NCBI GenBank assembly: GCA_016871375.1 | Contig: VFYY01000004.1 | Location: 1 to 56,047 of the forward strand | DNA length: 56,047 bases | Direction: 5' to 3' | Source of the DNA: Acidimicrobiia bacterium | GTDB lineage: Bacteria; Acidobacteriota; Vicinamibacteria; Vicinamibacterales; UBA2999 | Part shown: one piece after another, positions 42,024 through 49,943 of the stretch | Layout: each line of letters starts with the position of its first letter | Numbering within the stretch: position 1 is the stretch's first letter | Translations under genes and position numbers: made by a program | The notes under the pieces: model-generated | What the model saw: the letters and a program-made list of their open reading frames with translations, nothing else | What the model was told of the DNA's origin: nothing | The model's database searches: none

Positions 42024-42938
42024 ATGAGAGGCATCATCCGACTCGCGGCCGCGCTTTCGTGGATTGCGCTCACCGTACCTGTCGCCCGCGCCCAGGGCGA
42101 TGGGCAGGCGCAGCTCGCACCGGGGGAATGGCAGCGTCTGCACGCAATGGGACTGCGCTACACGAGCGCGGACGATCTGTATCAGGCGCTCGAGCAGTCG
42201 GCGCGCGGGGGCCGCGTGTCGCCGCCGTTCAGCGGACTGCCCGACTGGACCGGGCTGTGGACGGCCGCTGGCGGCGGGACGTTCTTCGGCGCGGCCCCTG
42301 GAGGCGCGGTGCCAAAGCTCACGGCCACCGCCGCCGCGGCGCTGAAGGCCGGGAATGAGCTCGCTGCGCAGGGCATCCAGTACGACGAGAATCTGAGCGA
42401 GTGCGGACCCCCGGGATTCCCGCGATGGCTCGTGATCCCGTTCCTGCGCGAGTTCATCGTCAGGCCGGAGCAGACGTGGCTCTCGTCGGAGACCGTGAAC
42501 AACGTCCGCCGGATCTACACCGACGGCCGCGGCCATCCGTCGGCAGCCGACGCCTTTCCCCTCTACTACGGCGACTCGATCGGGTTCTGGGACGGTCAGA
42601 AGCTCGTGATCCACACCGCCCAGTTGATGGAGCGCTCGATGGGCCGCGGGCAACCCACCCAGAGCGAGCAGATGGAAACCGTCGAAGTCTGGGAGAGACT
42701 CGACGCGCGTACCATCAAGGCCGACGCGTGGATCTACGACCCCGCCACCTATACCGAGCCGTGGTTCCTCCAGCGGCGCTACCGGCAGGTCGAGAACCCC
42801 GACAAGAGCCTGCGGATGAACTACTGGCATTGCGGCGAGAACCCGAACAACGACGTCTACAAGACCCCTGAGGGCGGGACGCAATATCGAAACTTCACGT
42901 TCACGACCACTGACGACGCAAAGGAGCAGGGGAAATGA
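42024..42938 (+). CDS. Secreted protein of unknown function paired with DUF6152
   Basis: 304 residues with signal peptide MRGIIRLAAALSWIALTVPVARAQ; GAGAGGAG lies upstream of the ATG. LPDWTGLWTAAGG, ECGPPGFPRWLVIPFLREFIVRPEQTWLSSETVNNVRRIYTDGRGHPSAADAFPLYYGDSIGFWDGQKLVIHTAQL is a recurrent pattern in uncharacterised secreted proteins of soil bacteria. It ends with an ATGA overlap into the DUF6152 gene. The pair probably works outside the cytoplasm; no enzyme motif is recognised. Confidence 0.75.
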   Translation: MRGIIRLAAALSWIALTVPVARAQGDGQAQLAPGEWQRLHAMGLRYTSADDLYQALEQSARGGRVSPPFSGLPDWTGLWTAAGGGTFFGAAPGGAVPKLTATAAAALKAGNELAAQGIQYDENLSECGPPGFPRWLVIPFLREFIVRPEQTWLSSETVNNVRRIYTDGRGHPSAADAFPLYYGDSIGFWDGQKLVIHTAQLMERSMGRGQPTQSEQMETVEVWERLDARTIKADAWIYDPATYTEPWFLQRRYRQVENPDKSLRMNYWHCGENPNNDVYKTPEGGTQYRNFTFTTTDDAKEQGK

Positions 42939-43324
42939 AGACATCACTGCCGCCCGCGATCTGCGCCGCGCTGCTCGTGGCGGTCCCTGCCGCCGGGCAT
43001 CACTCCGGCACGATGTTCGACGATGACAAGACCGTCACCGTCGAGGGCGTCGTGAAGGAATTCCAGTACACGAACCCGCATTCGTGGCTGCTGGTCGATG
43101 TCCCGGGTGCCGACGGCAAAGTCACGACCTGGGGCTTCGAGGCGGAGGGACCGACGACGCTGATGATGCGGCAGGTACGACGCAGCGACTTCACGCCGGG
43201 GACCAGGGTGACGATCACCGGCCATCCCATGAAGGACGGCCGGCCGGCCGCTGCCTGGGTGAAGGCGGTGCGCGCCGACGGAAAGCAGTTCTACCCGCGC
43301 GGGCAGGCCGCGGCCGAGCCCTAG
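42935..43324 (+). CDS. DUF6152-family secreted protein (second copy)
   Basis: 129 residues with signal peptide MKTSLPPAICAALLVAVPAAG and then HHSGTMFDDDKTVTVEGVVKEFQYTNPHSWLLVDV, the DUF6152 signature. ATGA-coupled to the secreted gene before it. The TAG stop belongs to the edge of repeat family A copy 4. It is a diverged paralogue of the 32952 gene, sharing HH, G.V..F.....NPH and PG..V.iTG. Confidence 0.87.
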   Translation: MKTSLPPAICAALLVAVPAAGHHSGTMFDDDKTVTVEGVVKEFQYTNPHSWLLVDVPGADGKVTTWGFEAEGPTTLMMRQVRRSDFTPGTRVTITGHPMKDGRPAAAWVKAVRADGKQFYPRGQAAAEP

Positions 43325-43436
43325 AGCGGTTTCTGAAACGTCGTAGTGTCCGGCTTTAGCCGGACCACACACGGCGGTGCCGATCAACTTGGTCCGGCTG
43401 AAGCCGGACACTACGAAGAAGTCGAAACCGCGCCAG
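43321..43436. repeat. Hairpin repeat family A, copy 4
   Basis: Full form from ctagagcggtttctgaaacg to gaagtcgaaaccgcgccag. The left edge includes the DUF6152 stop codon. The right edge lies 34 bp before the LLM oxidoreductase GTG start, so that gene's promoter region is partly made of the repeat. Confidence 0.9.
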
Positions 43437-43469
43437 GCAATCCTCCCGGTTCGGCTTCCCGAGGACCGC

Positions 43470-44492
43470 GTGAAGCGGATCGGTTTCCTGTCGTTCGGGC
43501 ACTGGACACCATCGCCCCACTCGGAAGTGCGGACGGCTGCGGATTCGCTGCTGCAGTCGATCGAGCTGGCCGTCGCCGCCGAGGAGCTGGGCGCCGACGG
43601 CGCGTACTTCCGTGTGCACCACTTCGCCAGGCAGCTCGCGTCGCCGTTCCCGCTCCTCGCCGCCATCGGCGCCCGCACGCGCAGGATCGAGATTGGCACC
43701 GCCGTCGTCGACATGCGCTACGAGAATCCGCTGTACATGGTCGAAGACGCGGGCGCGGCGGACGTCATTGCGGGCGGCCGCCTCCAGCTGGGCATCAGCC
43801 GCGGGTCACCCGAGCAGGTCATCGACGGCTGGCGTCATTTCGGTTACGCGCCGGCGGAGGGCGAGAGCGACGCGGAGATGGCCCGGCGCCACGCGGAGGT
43901 CTTCCTCGAGTTGCTCGCCGGGAAAGGATTCGCGACGCCACATCCGCGGCCGATGTTCCCCAATCCGCCCGGGCTGCTCCGGCTCGAGCCGCACCCGGAA
44001 GGGCTCCGCGATCGGATCTGGTGGGGCTCCAGTTCGAACGCCACGTCCGTCTGGGCCGCGCGGCTGGGGATGAACCTCCAGAGCTCGACCCTCAAGACCG
44101 ACGAGACCGGCGAGCCGCTGCACGTTCAGCAGCGGAAGCAGATAGACGCGTTCCGGGACGCGTGGAAGGAGGCGGGACACACGCGTGAGCCGCGCGTCTC
44201 GGTGAGCCGCAGCATCTTCCCGCTCGTCAACGACCGCGACCGCGCGTACTTCGGACGGGACGCGCGCGATCAGGATCAGATCGGCTACATCGACCCGAGC
44301 ACCCGCGCCATCTTCGGCCGATCGTACGCGGCCGAGCCCGACGTGCTGGTCCGGCAACTGGCTGCGGACGAGGCCATCGCCGCCGCCGACACGCTCTTGC
44401 TGACCGTGCCGAACCAATTGGGCGTGGACTACAACGCCCACGTCATCGAGAGCATTCTGAAGTTGGTGGCCCCCGAGCTCCACTGGCGTTGA
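43470..44492 (+). CDS. LLM-class (luciferase-like) flavin-dependent oxidoreductase
   Basis: 340 residues from GTG 43470 (VKRIGFLSFGHW). The track's earlier ATG lies inside the repeat and would add VRLKPDTT residues. Luciferase-like barrel: LLQSIELAVAAEELGADGAYFRVHHFARQLASPFPLLAAIGARTRRIEIGTAVVDMRYENPLYMVEDAGAADVIAGGRLQLGISRGSPEQVIDGW. These enzymes use FMN/FMNH2 or F420 to oxidise organic substrates. Specific reaction unknown. Confidence 0.9.
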   Translation: MKRIGFLSFGHWTPSPHSEVRTAADSLLQSIELAVAAEELGADGAYFRVHHFARQLASPFPLLAAIGARTRRIEIGTAVVDMRYENPLYMVEDAGAADVIAGGRLQLGISRGSPEQVIDGWRHFGYAPAEGESDAEMARRHAEVFLELLAGKGFATPHPRPMFPNPPGLLRLEPHPEGLRDRIWWGSSSNATSVWAARLGMNLQSSTLKTDETGEPLHVQQRKQIDAFRDAWKEAGHTREPRVSVSRSIFPLVNDRDRAYFGRDARDQDQIGYIDPSTRAIFGRSYAAEPDVLVRQLAADEAIAAADTLLLTVPNQLGVDYNAHVIESILKLVAPELHWR

Positions 44493-44554
44493 TGTCGCGT
44501 GCGTCCGGCACGCGCACGACGCGTGACCCTGGCTCCTCGGCGCCGGACAGGGAG

Positions 44555-44746
44555 TCAACCGAGGCCGCGGACGTCGAAGCCAAATGCCCGCGCCGCCACG
44601 CCGAGCGCGGCGTCGTGCGTGGCCATCGCTGGCAGCGGTCCCATGCGGTCGCGCCAGATGAGCACGGTCAGCGTGCCGCCGTTGCGCACGGACCGCAGAT
44701 GTTCGCTCAGGCGGGCTTTCAGTTCCGCAATGCCGACGTCGCTCAT
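44555..44746 (-). pseudogene. Collapsed toxin-antitoxin locus: Phd-type antitoxin head fused to VapC tail
   Basis: 63 codons. MSDVGIAELKARLSEHLRSVRNGGTLTVL is the start of a Phd/YefM antitoxin (the next residues would normally be a D-R-x-x-P..ARI-type end). The frame then continues as IWRDRMGPLPAMATHDAALGVAARAFGFDVRGLG, which is how PIN-domain VapC toxins end (the ThD..L..AAra.GF.V motif). The rest of the antitoxin and most of the toxin, including its first acidic residues, are missing. Confidence 0.65.
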
Positions 44747-44817
44747 GACCAATTGTGGTCACGAGGGGTCACGATTGCTCAAGTGCGGCTGAGATGGCGG
44801 GGAGAGGGTCTCGAATC

Positions 44818-45063
44818 TCAGTCACTCGCATACGCTCCCCGAGCTACGCCGCATGCGTCACCATCGGCTTGCCTGAAGTGCCGGACGACATTGACGCCGG
44901 TGAGAATGGCTGCAACTCCGAATAGCCATGCACCCTCGGGCACCTGCCGGGGCAGCATCCATGCCAGCCCAGTGAGAATGAACAGAAGTCCCCAACCGAT
45001 GTCGTCGAGCCGGCGATCGAGCCCGGTCCCACGCCCTCGCGATTGTTCTGAGAAGGCCGCCAC
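44818..45063 (-). CDS. Small two-helix membrane protein
   Basis: 81 residues if the GTG at 45063 is used. LDRRLDDIGWGLLFILTGLAWMLPRQVPEGAWLFGVAAILTGVNVVRHFRQ shows two membrane helices with the DDIGWG...VPEG.WL...G..L.G.N..R pattern of a small conserved family without known role. The start lies at the break point of the truncated erythromycin esterase, so the N-terminus may be incomplete. Confidence 0.5.
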   Translation of the reverse strand: MAAFSEQSRGRGTGLDRRLDDIGWGLLFILTGLAWMLPRQVPEGAWLFGVAAILTGVNVVRHFRQADGDACGVARGAYASD

Positions 45064-45368
45064 AGCGTGAAGTCGCCAAGCGCCGCTTCGGCCGTCTCGT
45101 CGTCGCCGAGCAGGCGAACCCACCGGTTCGCACGATAGGCGTCCGGCCAGTCGGCCTCGGCGGCCACGATGCCGAACCCCCGCTGCTCGATCAGGGCACG
45201 CGTGACGTCGGCTCGAATCCGATAGAACTCGTGTGTGCCGTGGGTCGCTTCACCGATGAGGACCAGCGACGCGCGTTCGTCGATCGCGTCGAGCATGCGG
45301 CTCGCGGCCGACTCCGCGGTCAGTCGTATCGCATGCTGCCGGACGACCGTCACCGCAGGGTCCTGCAT
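44844..45368 (-). pseudogene. Truncated erythromycin esterase-family gene
   Basis: Starting at ATG 45368 (TGATG with the upstream phosphoribosyltransferase gene), residues 1-103 match the N-terminus of erythromycin esterase-like proteins: SLVLIGEATHGTHEFYRIRADVTRALIEQRGFGIVAAEADWPDAYRANRWVRLLGDDETAEAALGDFTLW. Homology then stops. The frame runs on to 44844 through DNA that encodes the small membrane protein in another frame. About three quarters of the enzyme is missing, so it should be inactive. PRT-Ere pairing is common in intact loci. Confidence 0.75.
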
Positions 45369-46054
45369 CACGCGCTCCGCTTGACACGTGTCGCCGCCGC
45401 AGACGCCGCGAGGAGATGACGGACCTCTTCGTCGGACGTCTGATCGAAGTTCTCGTACCACAGCCCAACGGCGCTGAATGGCTCCGGCATCCGTGCACAG
45501 ACGACTTCGTCGGCGACCTCGTCCATCGCCCGGCACGTCTCCCGCGCCCCAACCGGAACGGCAACAACGATGTGGGACGGGAGCCGACGTCGAATCGCCA
45601 GCACCGCCGCGCGCATCGTCGAGCCGGTCGCCAGGCCGTCGTCGACGAGAATGACGGTGCGTCCTTCTACCGCAATGGCAGGCCGCGTACCCCGATAGGC
45701 ACGTTCCCGGCGTTCGAGCTCCAGCTGTTCGGCACGAGCGACCGCCTCGACGGCCGACGGTGGGACGTGGATCTGTCTCATGGCCTCGTCGTTGAGGACG
45801 CGGACGCCCCCACTGGCGATGGCCCCCATCGCGAACTCAGGATGCCCGGGCAGTCCGAGCTTGCGGACGACGAAGACGTCGAGAGGCGCGTTCAGCACCC
45901 GCGCCACTTCATAGGCGACGGGAACGCCGCCGCGCGGCAGGCCCAGGACAACGACGTCGTCTCGTCCGGCATAGTCCCGGAGTCGGTCGGCGAGCATACG
46001 ACCTGCCTCGCCACGATCGACATATCGAACGCGCCCGAAGGCGGACATGCTCAT
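45368..46054 (-). CDS. Phosphoribosyltransferase-family protein
   Basis: 228 residues (ATG 46054 or 46048). VVLGLPRGGVPVAYEVARVLNAPLDVFVVRKLGLPGHPEFAMGAIASGGVRVLN, later VILVDDGLATGSTMRAAVLAIRR (the PRPP-binding loop) and VVAVPVGARETCRAM, match the PRT proteins usually found fused or next to dienelactone hydrolase or erythromycin esterase. The substrate base is unknown. Its start/stop overlaps the truncated esterase gene. Confidence 0.87.
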   Translation of the reverse strand: MSMSAFGRVRYVDRGEAGRMLADRLRDYAGRDDVVVLGLPRGGVPVAYEVARVLNAPLDVFVVRKLGLPGHPEFAMGAIASGGVRVLNDEAMRQIHVPPSAVEAVARAEQLELERRERAYRGTRPAIAVEGRTVILVDDGLATGSTMRAAVLAIRRRLPSHIVVAVPVGARETCRAMDEVADEVVCARMPEPFSAVGLWYENFDQTSDEEVRHLLAASAAATRVKRSA

Positions 46055-46124
46055 GCACCTGCACGGTGCAATCGCAATACCTGTTCGCAGGCGGCGCGAA
46101 CACGTCGGTGCCCCGCGAGACCGG

Positions 46125-46154
46125 ATTTCACGCAGCGTCACCGGTGCGTGAAAT
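46125..46154. promoter_or_regulatory. Perfect 10-bp inverted repeat upstream of the PRT gene
   Basis: atttcacgca-gcgtcaccgg-tgcgtgaaat lies in the 258-bp gap between the DUF5916 stop and the phosphoribosyltransferase start, 71 bp before the latter. No T tract follows, so an operator is more likely than a terminator. The rest of the gap shows nothing convincing. Confidence 0.4.
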
Positions 46155-46312
46155 TCCTGATGGCTCCGAGAATTTTCCCGGGGGGATCACCATCGGAGGC
46201 GCCTCTCGCACGTTATGGATTGGCGGGCTGTCCGGGACGATTTCCGCAACCGGCTCATCCAATTTGCGTGAGGCGTGCCACCTGTTCACACCGAGCTCGC
46301 CGAAGGCAAGAC

Positions 46313-48526
46313 TCAGAGCCTGAATAACCTGTTCACCTTGACGATCACCGCACGTGACGCGCCGCCGGGGTCTGGCCGGCCGAGCGTGTCCCGCTGTTCG
46401 TTGTAGACGACGAACAGCTCGCTGCCAGGATGGTATTCCCATCGCAGCCGCGCGTTGACGGCCGCCGTGCGCGTCGCGGAGTTGTACTGAACGAGGGTGC
46501 TGGCGAACATCAGCGGGGAGATGGAGTACGTGACGCGCGACCCGGCCAGGTGCGTCGCGAACGCGCCCTGCGGCAGATCTATCCAGTTGACCGAATAGGA
46601 CGGCTCCGCCGACAGGCGCGCGCTCAGGTTGACGCGTCCCCGCGCGAGGCTGAGCGCCGTCCGCTGCCCGCCATAAAAGGCGCCGTGCTCGAGCGAGACG
46701 TTTGCCGACAGCCGACGCTGCTGGCCGACGTTGTACGACACCCGCAGCAGATCGAAGTCATGGGCCCCAACGCCGATGACGGCTCGCTCGCCTGTGCGGA
46801 ATGGTGCGGGGATGAACTCGCGGCCCCGGCTGGCGGCGAGGCCGAACCGATCGCCGCTCTGGAATTCGAGGCCGAAATCGAGACCGGTGTCGCGATACTC
46901 GACGCGCCGCCGGGTGTTCTCGATGTAGGTCAGGGATCCGGTCCAGGAGTACCTGCGGATCGCGCCCACGCGGCGCGGCCTCGGGCTGAAGCGCGCGGCC
47001 GCGTAATTGCGGCGCATGTCGTCCCGCCGGACGAACCCCACTTCTGGATTGAAATCGTCGTCGACCGTCAGGTGCTCGAGCTGCAGTCCGTAGCGGTCCG
47101 AGTTGTAATCGAGCTGCGCCCGGTAGCTCGTCCCGTCGCGCGCCGCGCGCGTCCGCGCCCAGTACGTATTGACGTCGAGGCTGTTGAAGAACCGGAACAG
47201 GCCATCGGCGCCGTAGGTCTGTGCCGCGCCAGGCGCCGCCTGGCTCACGGAGCGGTTCGTCATGAGCAGGCCCACGCTGCTGCTCCGGAGCAGATCCCGC
47301 CTCACCCGCACGACGCTGAAATTGGTCGACGGGACAGCTGCCGGCACGTCATCGGCGTGCATGTTCAGCGCGCCCACGCTCCACCGGCCGACGCGGCCCG
47401 TGAGACGTGCGCCGCCCACGATCGGCACGTCACGGCTGCCGTGGAGGCCGATGCGACGGCTGTAGAAGAGGATGGGCGTGTCGCCGGCGCCGAAGCTCGA
47501 CACGCCGCCGAAGGCAAACAGCCCCTGGTTTTCCAGAAAGAACTCGCGCTTCTCGGGGAAGAACAGGTTGAACCGCGTGAGGTTGATCTGCTGCTCGTCG
47601 GCCTCCACCTGCGCGAAGTCGGTGTTGTACGTCAGGTCGAGGGCGACGTTCTGCGTGATCGCATACCGTGCGTCGACGCCGATGTCCCCGTCGAGATCCC
47701 CGGTCGCGCCGCCGGCTCCTGGACCGCCGGTGCCTGACGCCGTCAGGAACGGCTTGACGTCGAGGCTCTTCGCACCGGGTGGCACCTCGAGGCCGGCCAC
47801 GGTCGCCGAGAGCGACACCTGCATGATGGCGGCGAACCCGCGTGCCGCCGGAATCGGCGCCAGGTATGAGACCTCGTTCTTCCAGCGATTGATGCGGCGG
47901 GCGTTGAAACCCCACACCTGGTCGCGGCCCGGACCGTAACGCAACGACTTGAACGGCACGGCGGTTTCCGCGATCCAGCCGCCCTCGAACCGCCGGGCCG
48001 CCGCCGCCCACACAGGATTCCAGTCGGGACTCCACTGCCGCTCGTTGGCGCCCTGGCCGTCCATCCGCCCGCCGAGTGGATTGACGTGAAAGATGGAGGC
48101 GTTCCGGCGGTCGTGGAACGTGTCGAGCGTGAACGAGAACGCGTCGTTCGCGCCGCCGCCGATCGCGCCGGCATCGCGGCGCATGTCCGTGGCAATGATG
48201 CGCGCGGGCTCGCTCTCCCAGCATCTGGCCACGACGTACACGTAGTCGTCGTCGAACAGCAGCCAGAGCTCGGTCTTCTCGGTGGCGGGCATGCCTTCCT
48301 GCGGCTCCTGCTGCACGAAGCCGCTCATTGGCGCAAGCGTGGCGTAGACCGCCTCGTCGAGCCGGCCGTCAATCTGCAGCGGCGCGGAGACGCGCACGGC
48401 CTGGACCGTGATGCTGCTGTCGCGGGGTTGCTGCGCTTCCGCCGCCGTGGCGCAACAGAGGATCGCGGCGCAGGCGACCCTAGCGCAACTGGCGGCGGAA
48501 GAACTCAATGGTCCGGGGCCATGCAT
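46313..48526 (-). CDS. DUF5916/CBM9-like outer-membrane protein
   Basis: 737 residues from ATG 48526, giving a signal-like N-terminus (ASCARVACAAILCCATAAEAQQ). Residues about 40-220 form a CBM9-like domain (VRVSAPLQIDGRLDEAVYATLAPMSGFVQQEPQEGMPATEKTELWLLFDDDYVYVVARCWE). The rest is the DUF5916 barrel (FNARRINRWKNEVSYLAPIP, NLFFPEKREFFLENQGLFAFGG, ILFYSRRIGL) ending KVNRLFRL. It probably binds carbohydrate or another ligand at the outer membrane. Its start lies inside the upstream gene's 3' end. Confidence 0.88.
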   Translation of the reverse strand: MHGPGPLSSSAASCARVACAAILCCATAAEAQQPRDSSITVQAVRVSAPLQIDGRLDEAVYATLAPMSGFVQQEPQEGMPATEKTELWLLFDDDYVYVVARCWESEPARIIATDMRRDAGAIGGGANDAFSFTLDTFHDRRNASIFHVNPLGGRMDGQGANERQWSPDWNPVWAAAARRFEGGWIAETAVPFKSLRYGPGRDQVWGFNARRINRWKNEVSYLAPIPAARGFAAIMQVSLSATVAGLEVPPGAKSLDVKPFLTASGTGGPGAGGATGDLDGDIGVDARYAITQNVALDLTYNTDFAQVEADEQQINLTRFNLFFPEKREFFLENQGLFAFGGVSSFGAGDTPILFYSRRIGLHGSRDVPIVGGARLTGRVGRWSVGALNMHADDVPAAVPSTNFSVVRVRRDLLRSSSVGLLMTNRSVSQAAPGAAQTYGADGLFRFFNSLDVNTYWARTRAARDGTSYRAQLDYNSDRYGLQLEHLTVDDDFNPEVGFVRRDDMRRNYAAARFSPRPRRVGAIRRYSWTGSLTYIENTRRRVEYRDTGLDFGLEFQSGDRFGLAASRGREFIPAPFRTGERAVIGVGAHDFDLLRVSYNVGQQRRLSANVSLEHGAFYGGQRTALSLARGRVNLSARLSAEPSYSVNWIDLPQGAFATHLAGSRVTYSISPLMFASTLVQYNSATRTAAVNARLRWEYHPGSELFVVYNEQRDTLGRPDPGGASRAVIVKVNRLFRL

Positions 48527-49943
48527 CGGCAATGGCGTCGGCGTTGGTGCCGATGTGCTGAAACATCGCGAACGAATGCGTCGTCTTCGCGTAGACGCGC
48601 GCTTCGTACTGTTTGCCGAGGCGCGCCATCGTCACCCTCGTCTCGGCGACGTTGTCGGCCATGCGACCGTCGTTCTCGCCGTAGAGGCCGAGCACCGGCG
48701 CCTGGATCCTCGCCATCTGCGCCTCGGGCGGCGCTCCGCCGTAATACACGACCGCGCCGTTGAGTTGGGGCACCTCGGCCGCGAACCTGAAGCTGTTTCC
48801 CCCGCCCATGCAGAAGCCGATGGACGCGCTCTTGCCGTTGGCACGCGGCAGCTTCAACGCCCACTCGCGCGCCGTCGTGTAGCGCTTCATCGCCTCTTCC
48901 GGGGACACCTTGCCAGCGGCGTTTCGGACCGCGTCGTCCACGAACTCGGACGCGTCCCAATTGCCGCCGTTCGGCCCGGTACCTGACCACAAGTCCGGCA
49001 GGACCGCGATAAACCCGTCCTCGGCGATCTGATACGCCAGCGCGCGTTGCCATTCGTCCACGCCGACGCCGTGCTGCATCACGACGACGACGCCGGTTCT
49101 CGCGGCGCCCGCCGGGTAGACGACGAGCGTGTGCAGTGTGACCGTGTCGCCCTCGAGAGGAATATCGACCCACTCCGCCTTCAGCGTCGAATCGCGGATC
49201 GTGGCTCGGGCCATGAAGTAGTCCGCCGGGAGACGCGGATCCTTCCGTCCGATGTCGCCCGCGACCGGACGCGCGGCGCCGGCGGAGGCCTGCGACACCA
49301 TCGCCATGTGCATCGCGTGCGGATTGTCGGTCAACGTCGGCGCGTTGCCGGTACGCTCGTTCAAGTACTGGACGAGGGTAGGCCACGCAGCCGCGGACGC
49401 CGCGAACGATTCGCGTCCCTCCCTCGTTTCGACGGAGATACCGGTTGCCGAGACGTTGAGCTCGACGGGCCGGAGCGTGGCATCGGCGTCCGGCAGCTGC
49501 AGCGCCGCGCGGCGAACGGCGTCGTCGCGGCGACCGATCTCCGACACGTCCAGAGCGTCGCGCGTCTGCCGGTTCCCCTGCCGATCGATTTCGGTGAGCA
49601 CGTCAGGCACCACCGTCACGTACCCTTCGGCGGAGAGTTGATCGCTGACGGCACGCGTCCAGTCAGACGGGAGGGCCGTCTCGCCTCTCACGACGAGGAC
49701 CTGCGCACGGTCGCTGCGCTCGGGATGGACCACCCACGCCAGCACCGAGGCGTCCGGAGAGATGGGAACAACGATCCATTCGCGATGGCGCGTCGTCGTG
49801 TTCAGCAGGTGCTTCGCCCCGGTGACCGACGGCAGCGTCGAATGCGGCGTAATCGCGGGTCGAGCAGGCGCACGTCCGGCGATGCTCGCGCCGGCCACGG
49901 CGACCAGCGTCAACGCCTTCACGACGGTCATCGTTCTGCTCAC
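48480..49943 (-). CDS. Secreted dienelactone hydrolase-family protein with duplicated domain
   Basis: 487 residues from GTG 49943 (GTGA overlap with the upstream gene). A hydrophobic N-terminus suggests export. Residues about 60-165 look like a degenerate DLH half (VLAWVVHPERSDRAQVLVVRGETALPSDWTRAVSDQLSAEGYVTVVPDVL). Residues about 250-487 are a complete DLH: VVVMQHGVGVDEWQRALAYQIAEDGFIAVLPDLWSG, nucleophile Cys in GFCMGGG, Asp in YGENDG and His in KTTHSF. The DLH family opens lactones in chlorocatechol pathways, but secreted members may hydrolyse other esters or lactones. Confidence 0.86.
   Translation of the reverse strand: MSRTMTVVKALTLVAVAGASIAGRAPARPAITPHSTLPSVTGAKHLLNTTTRHREWIVVPISPDASVLAWVVHPERSDRAQVLVVRGETALPSDWTRAVSDQLSAEGYVTVVPDVLTEIDRQGNRQTRDALDVSEIGRRDDAVRRAALQLPDADATLRPVELNVSATGISVETREGRESFAASAAAWPTLVQYLNERTGNAPTLTDNPHAMHMAMVSQASAGAARPVAGDIGRKDPRLPADYFMARATIRDSTLKAEWVDIPLEGDTVTLHTLVVYPAGAARTGVVVVMQHGVGVDEWQRALAYQIAEDGFIAVLPDLWSGTGPNGGNWDASEFVDDAVRNAAGKVSPEEAMKRYTTAREWALKLPRANGKSASIGFCMGGGNSFRFAAEVPQLNGAVVYYGGAPPEAQMARIQAPVLGLYGENDGRMADNVAETRVTMARLGKQYEARVYAKTTHSFAMFQHIGTNADAIADAWPRTIEFFRRQLR

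Noticed and set aside
46066-46323. 85-codon plus-strand ORF before the PRT gene
   Set aside because: No ribosome binding site or conserved pattern; it spans the inverted repeat and the end of the DUF5916 gene.
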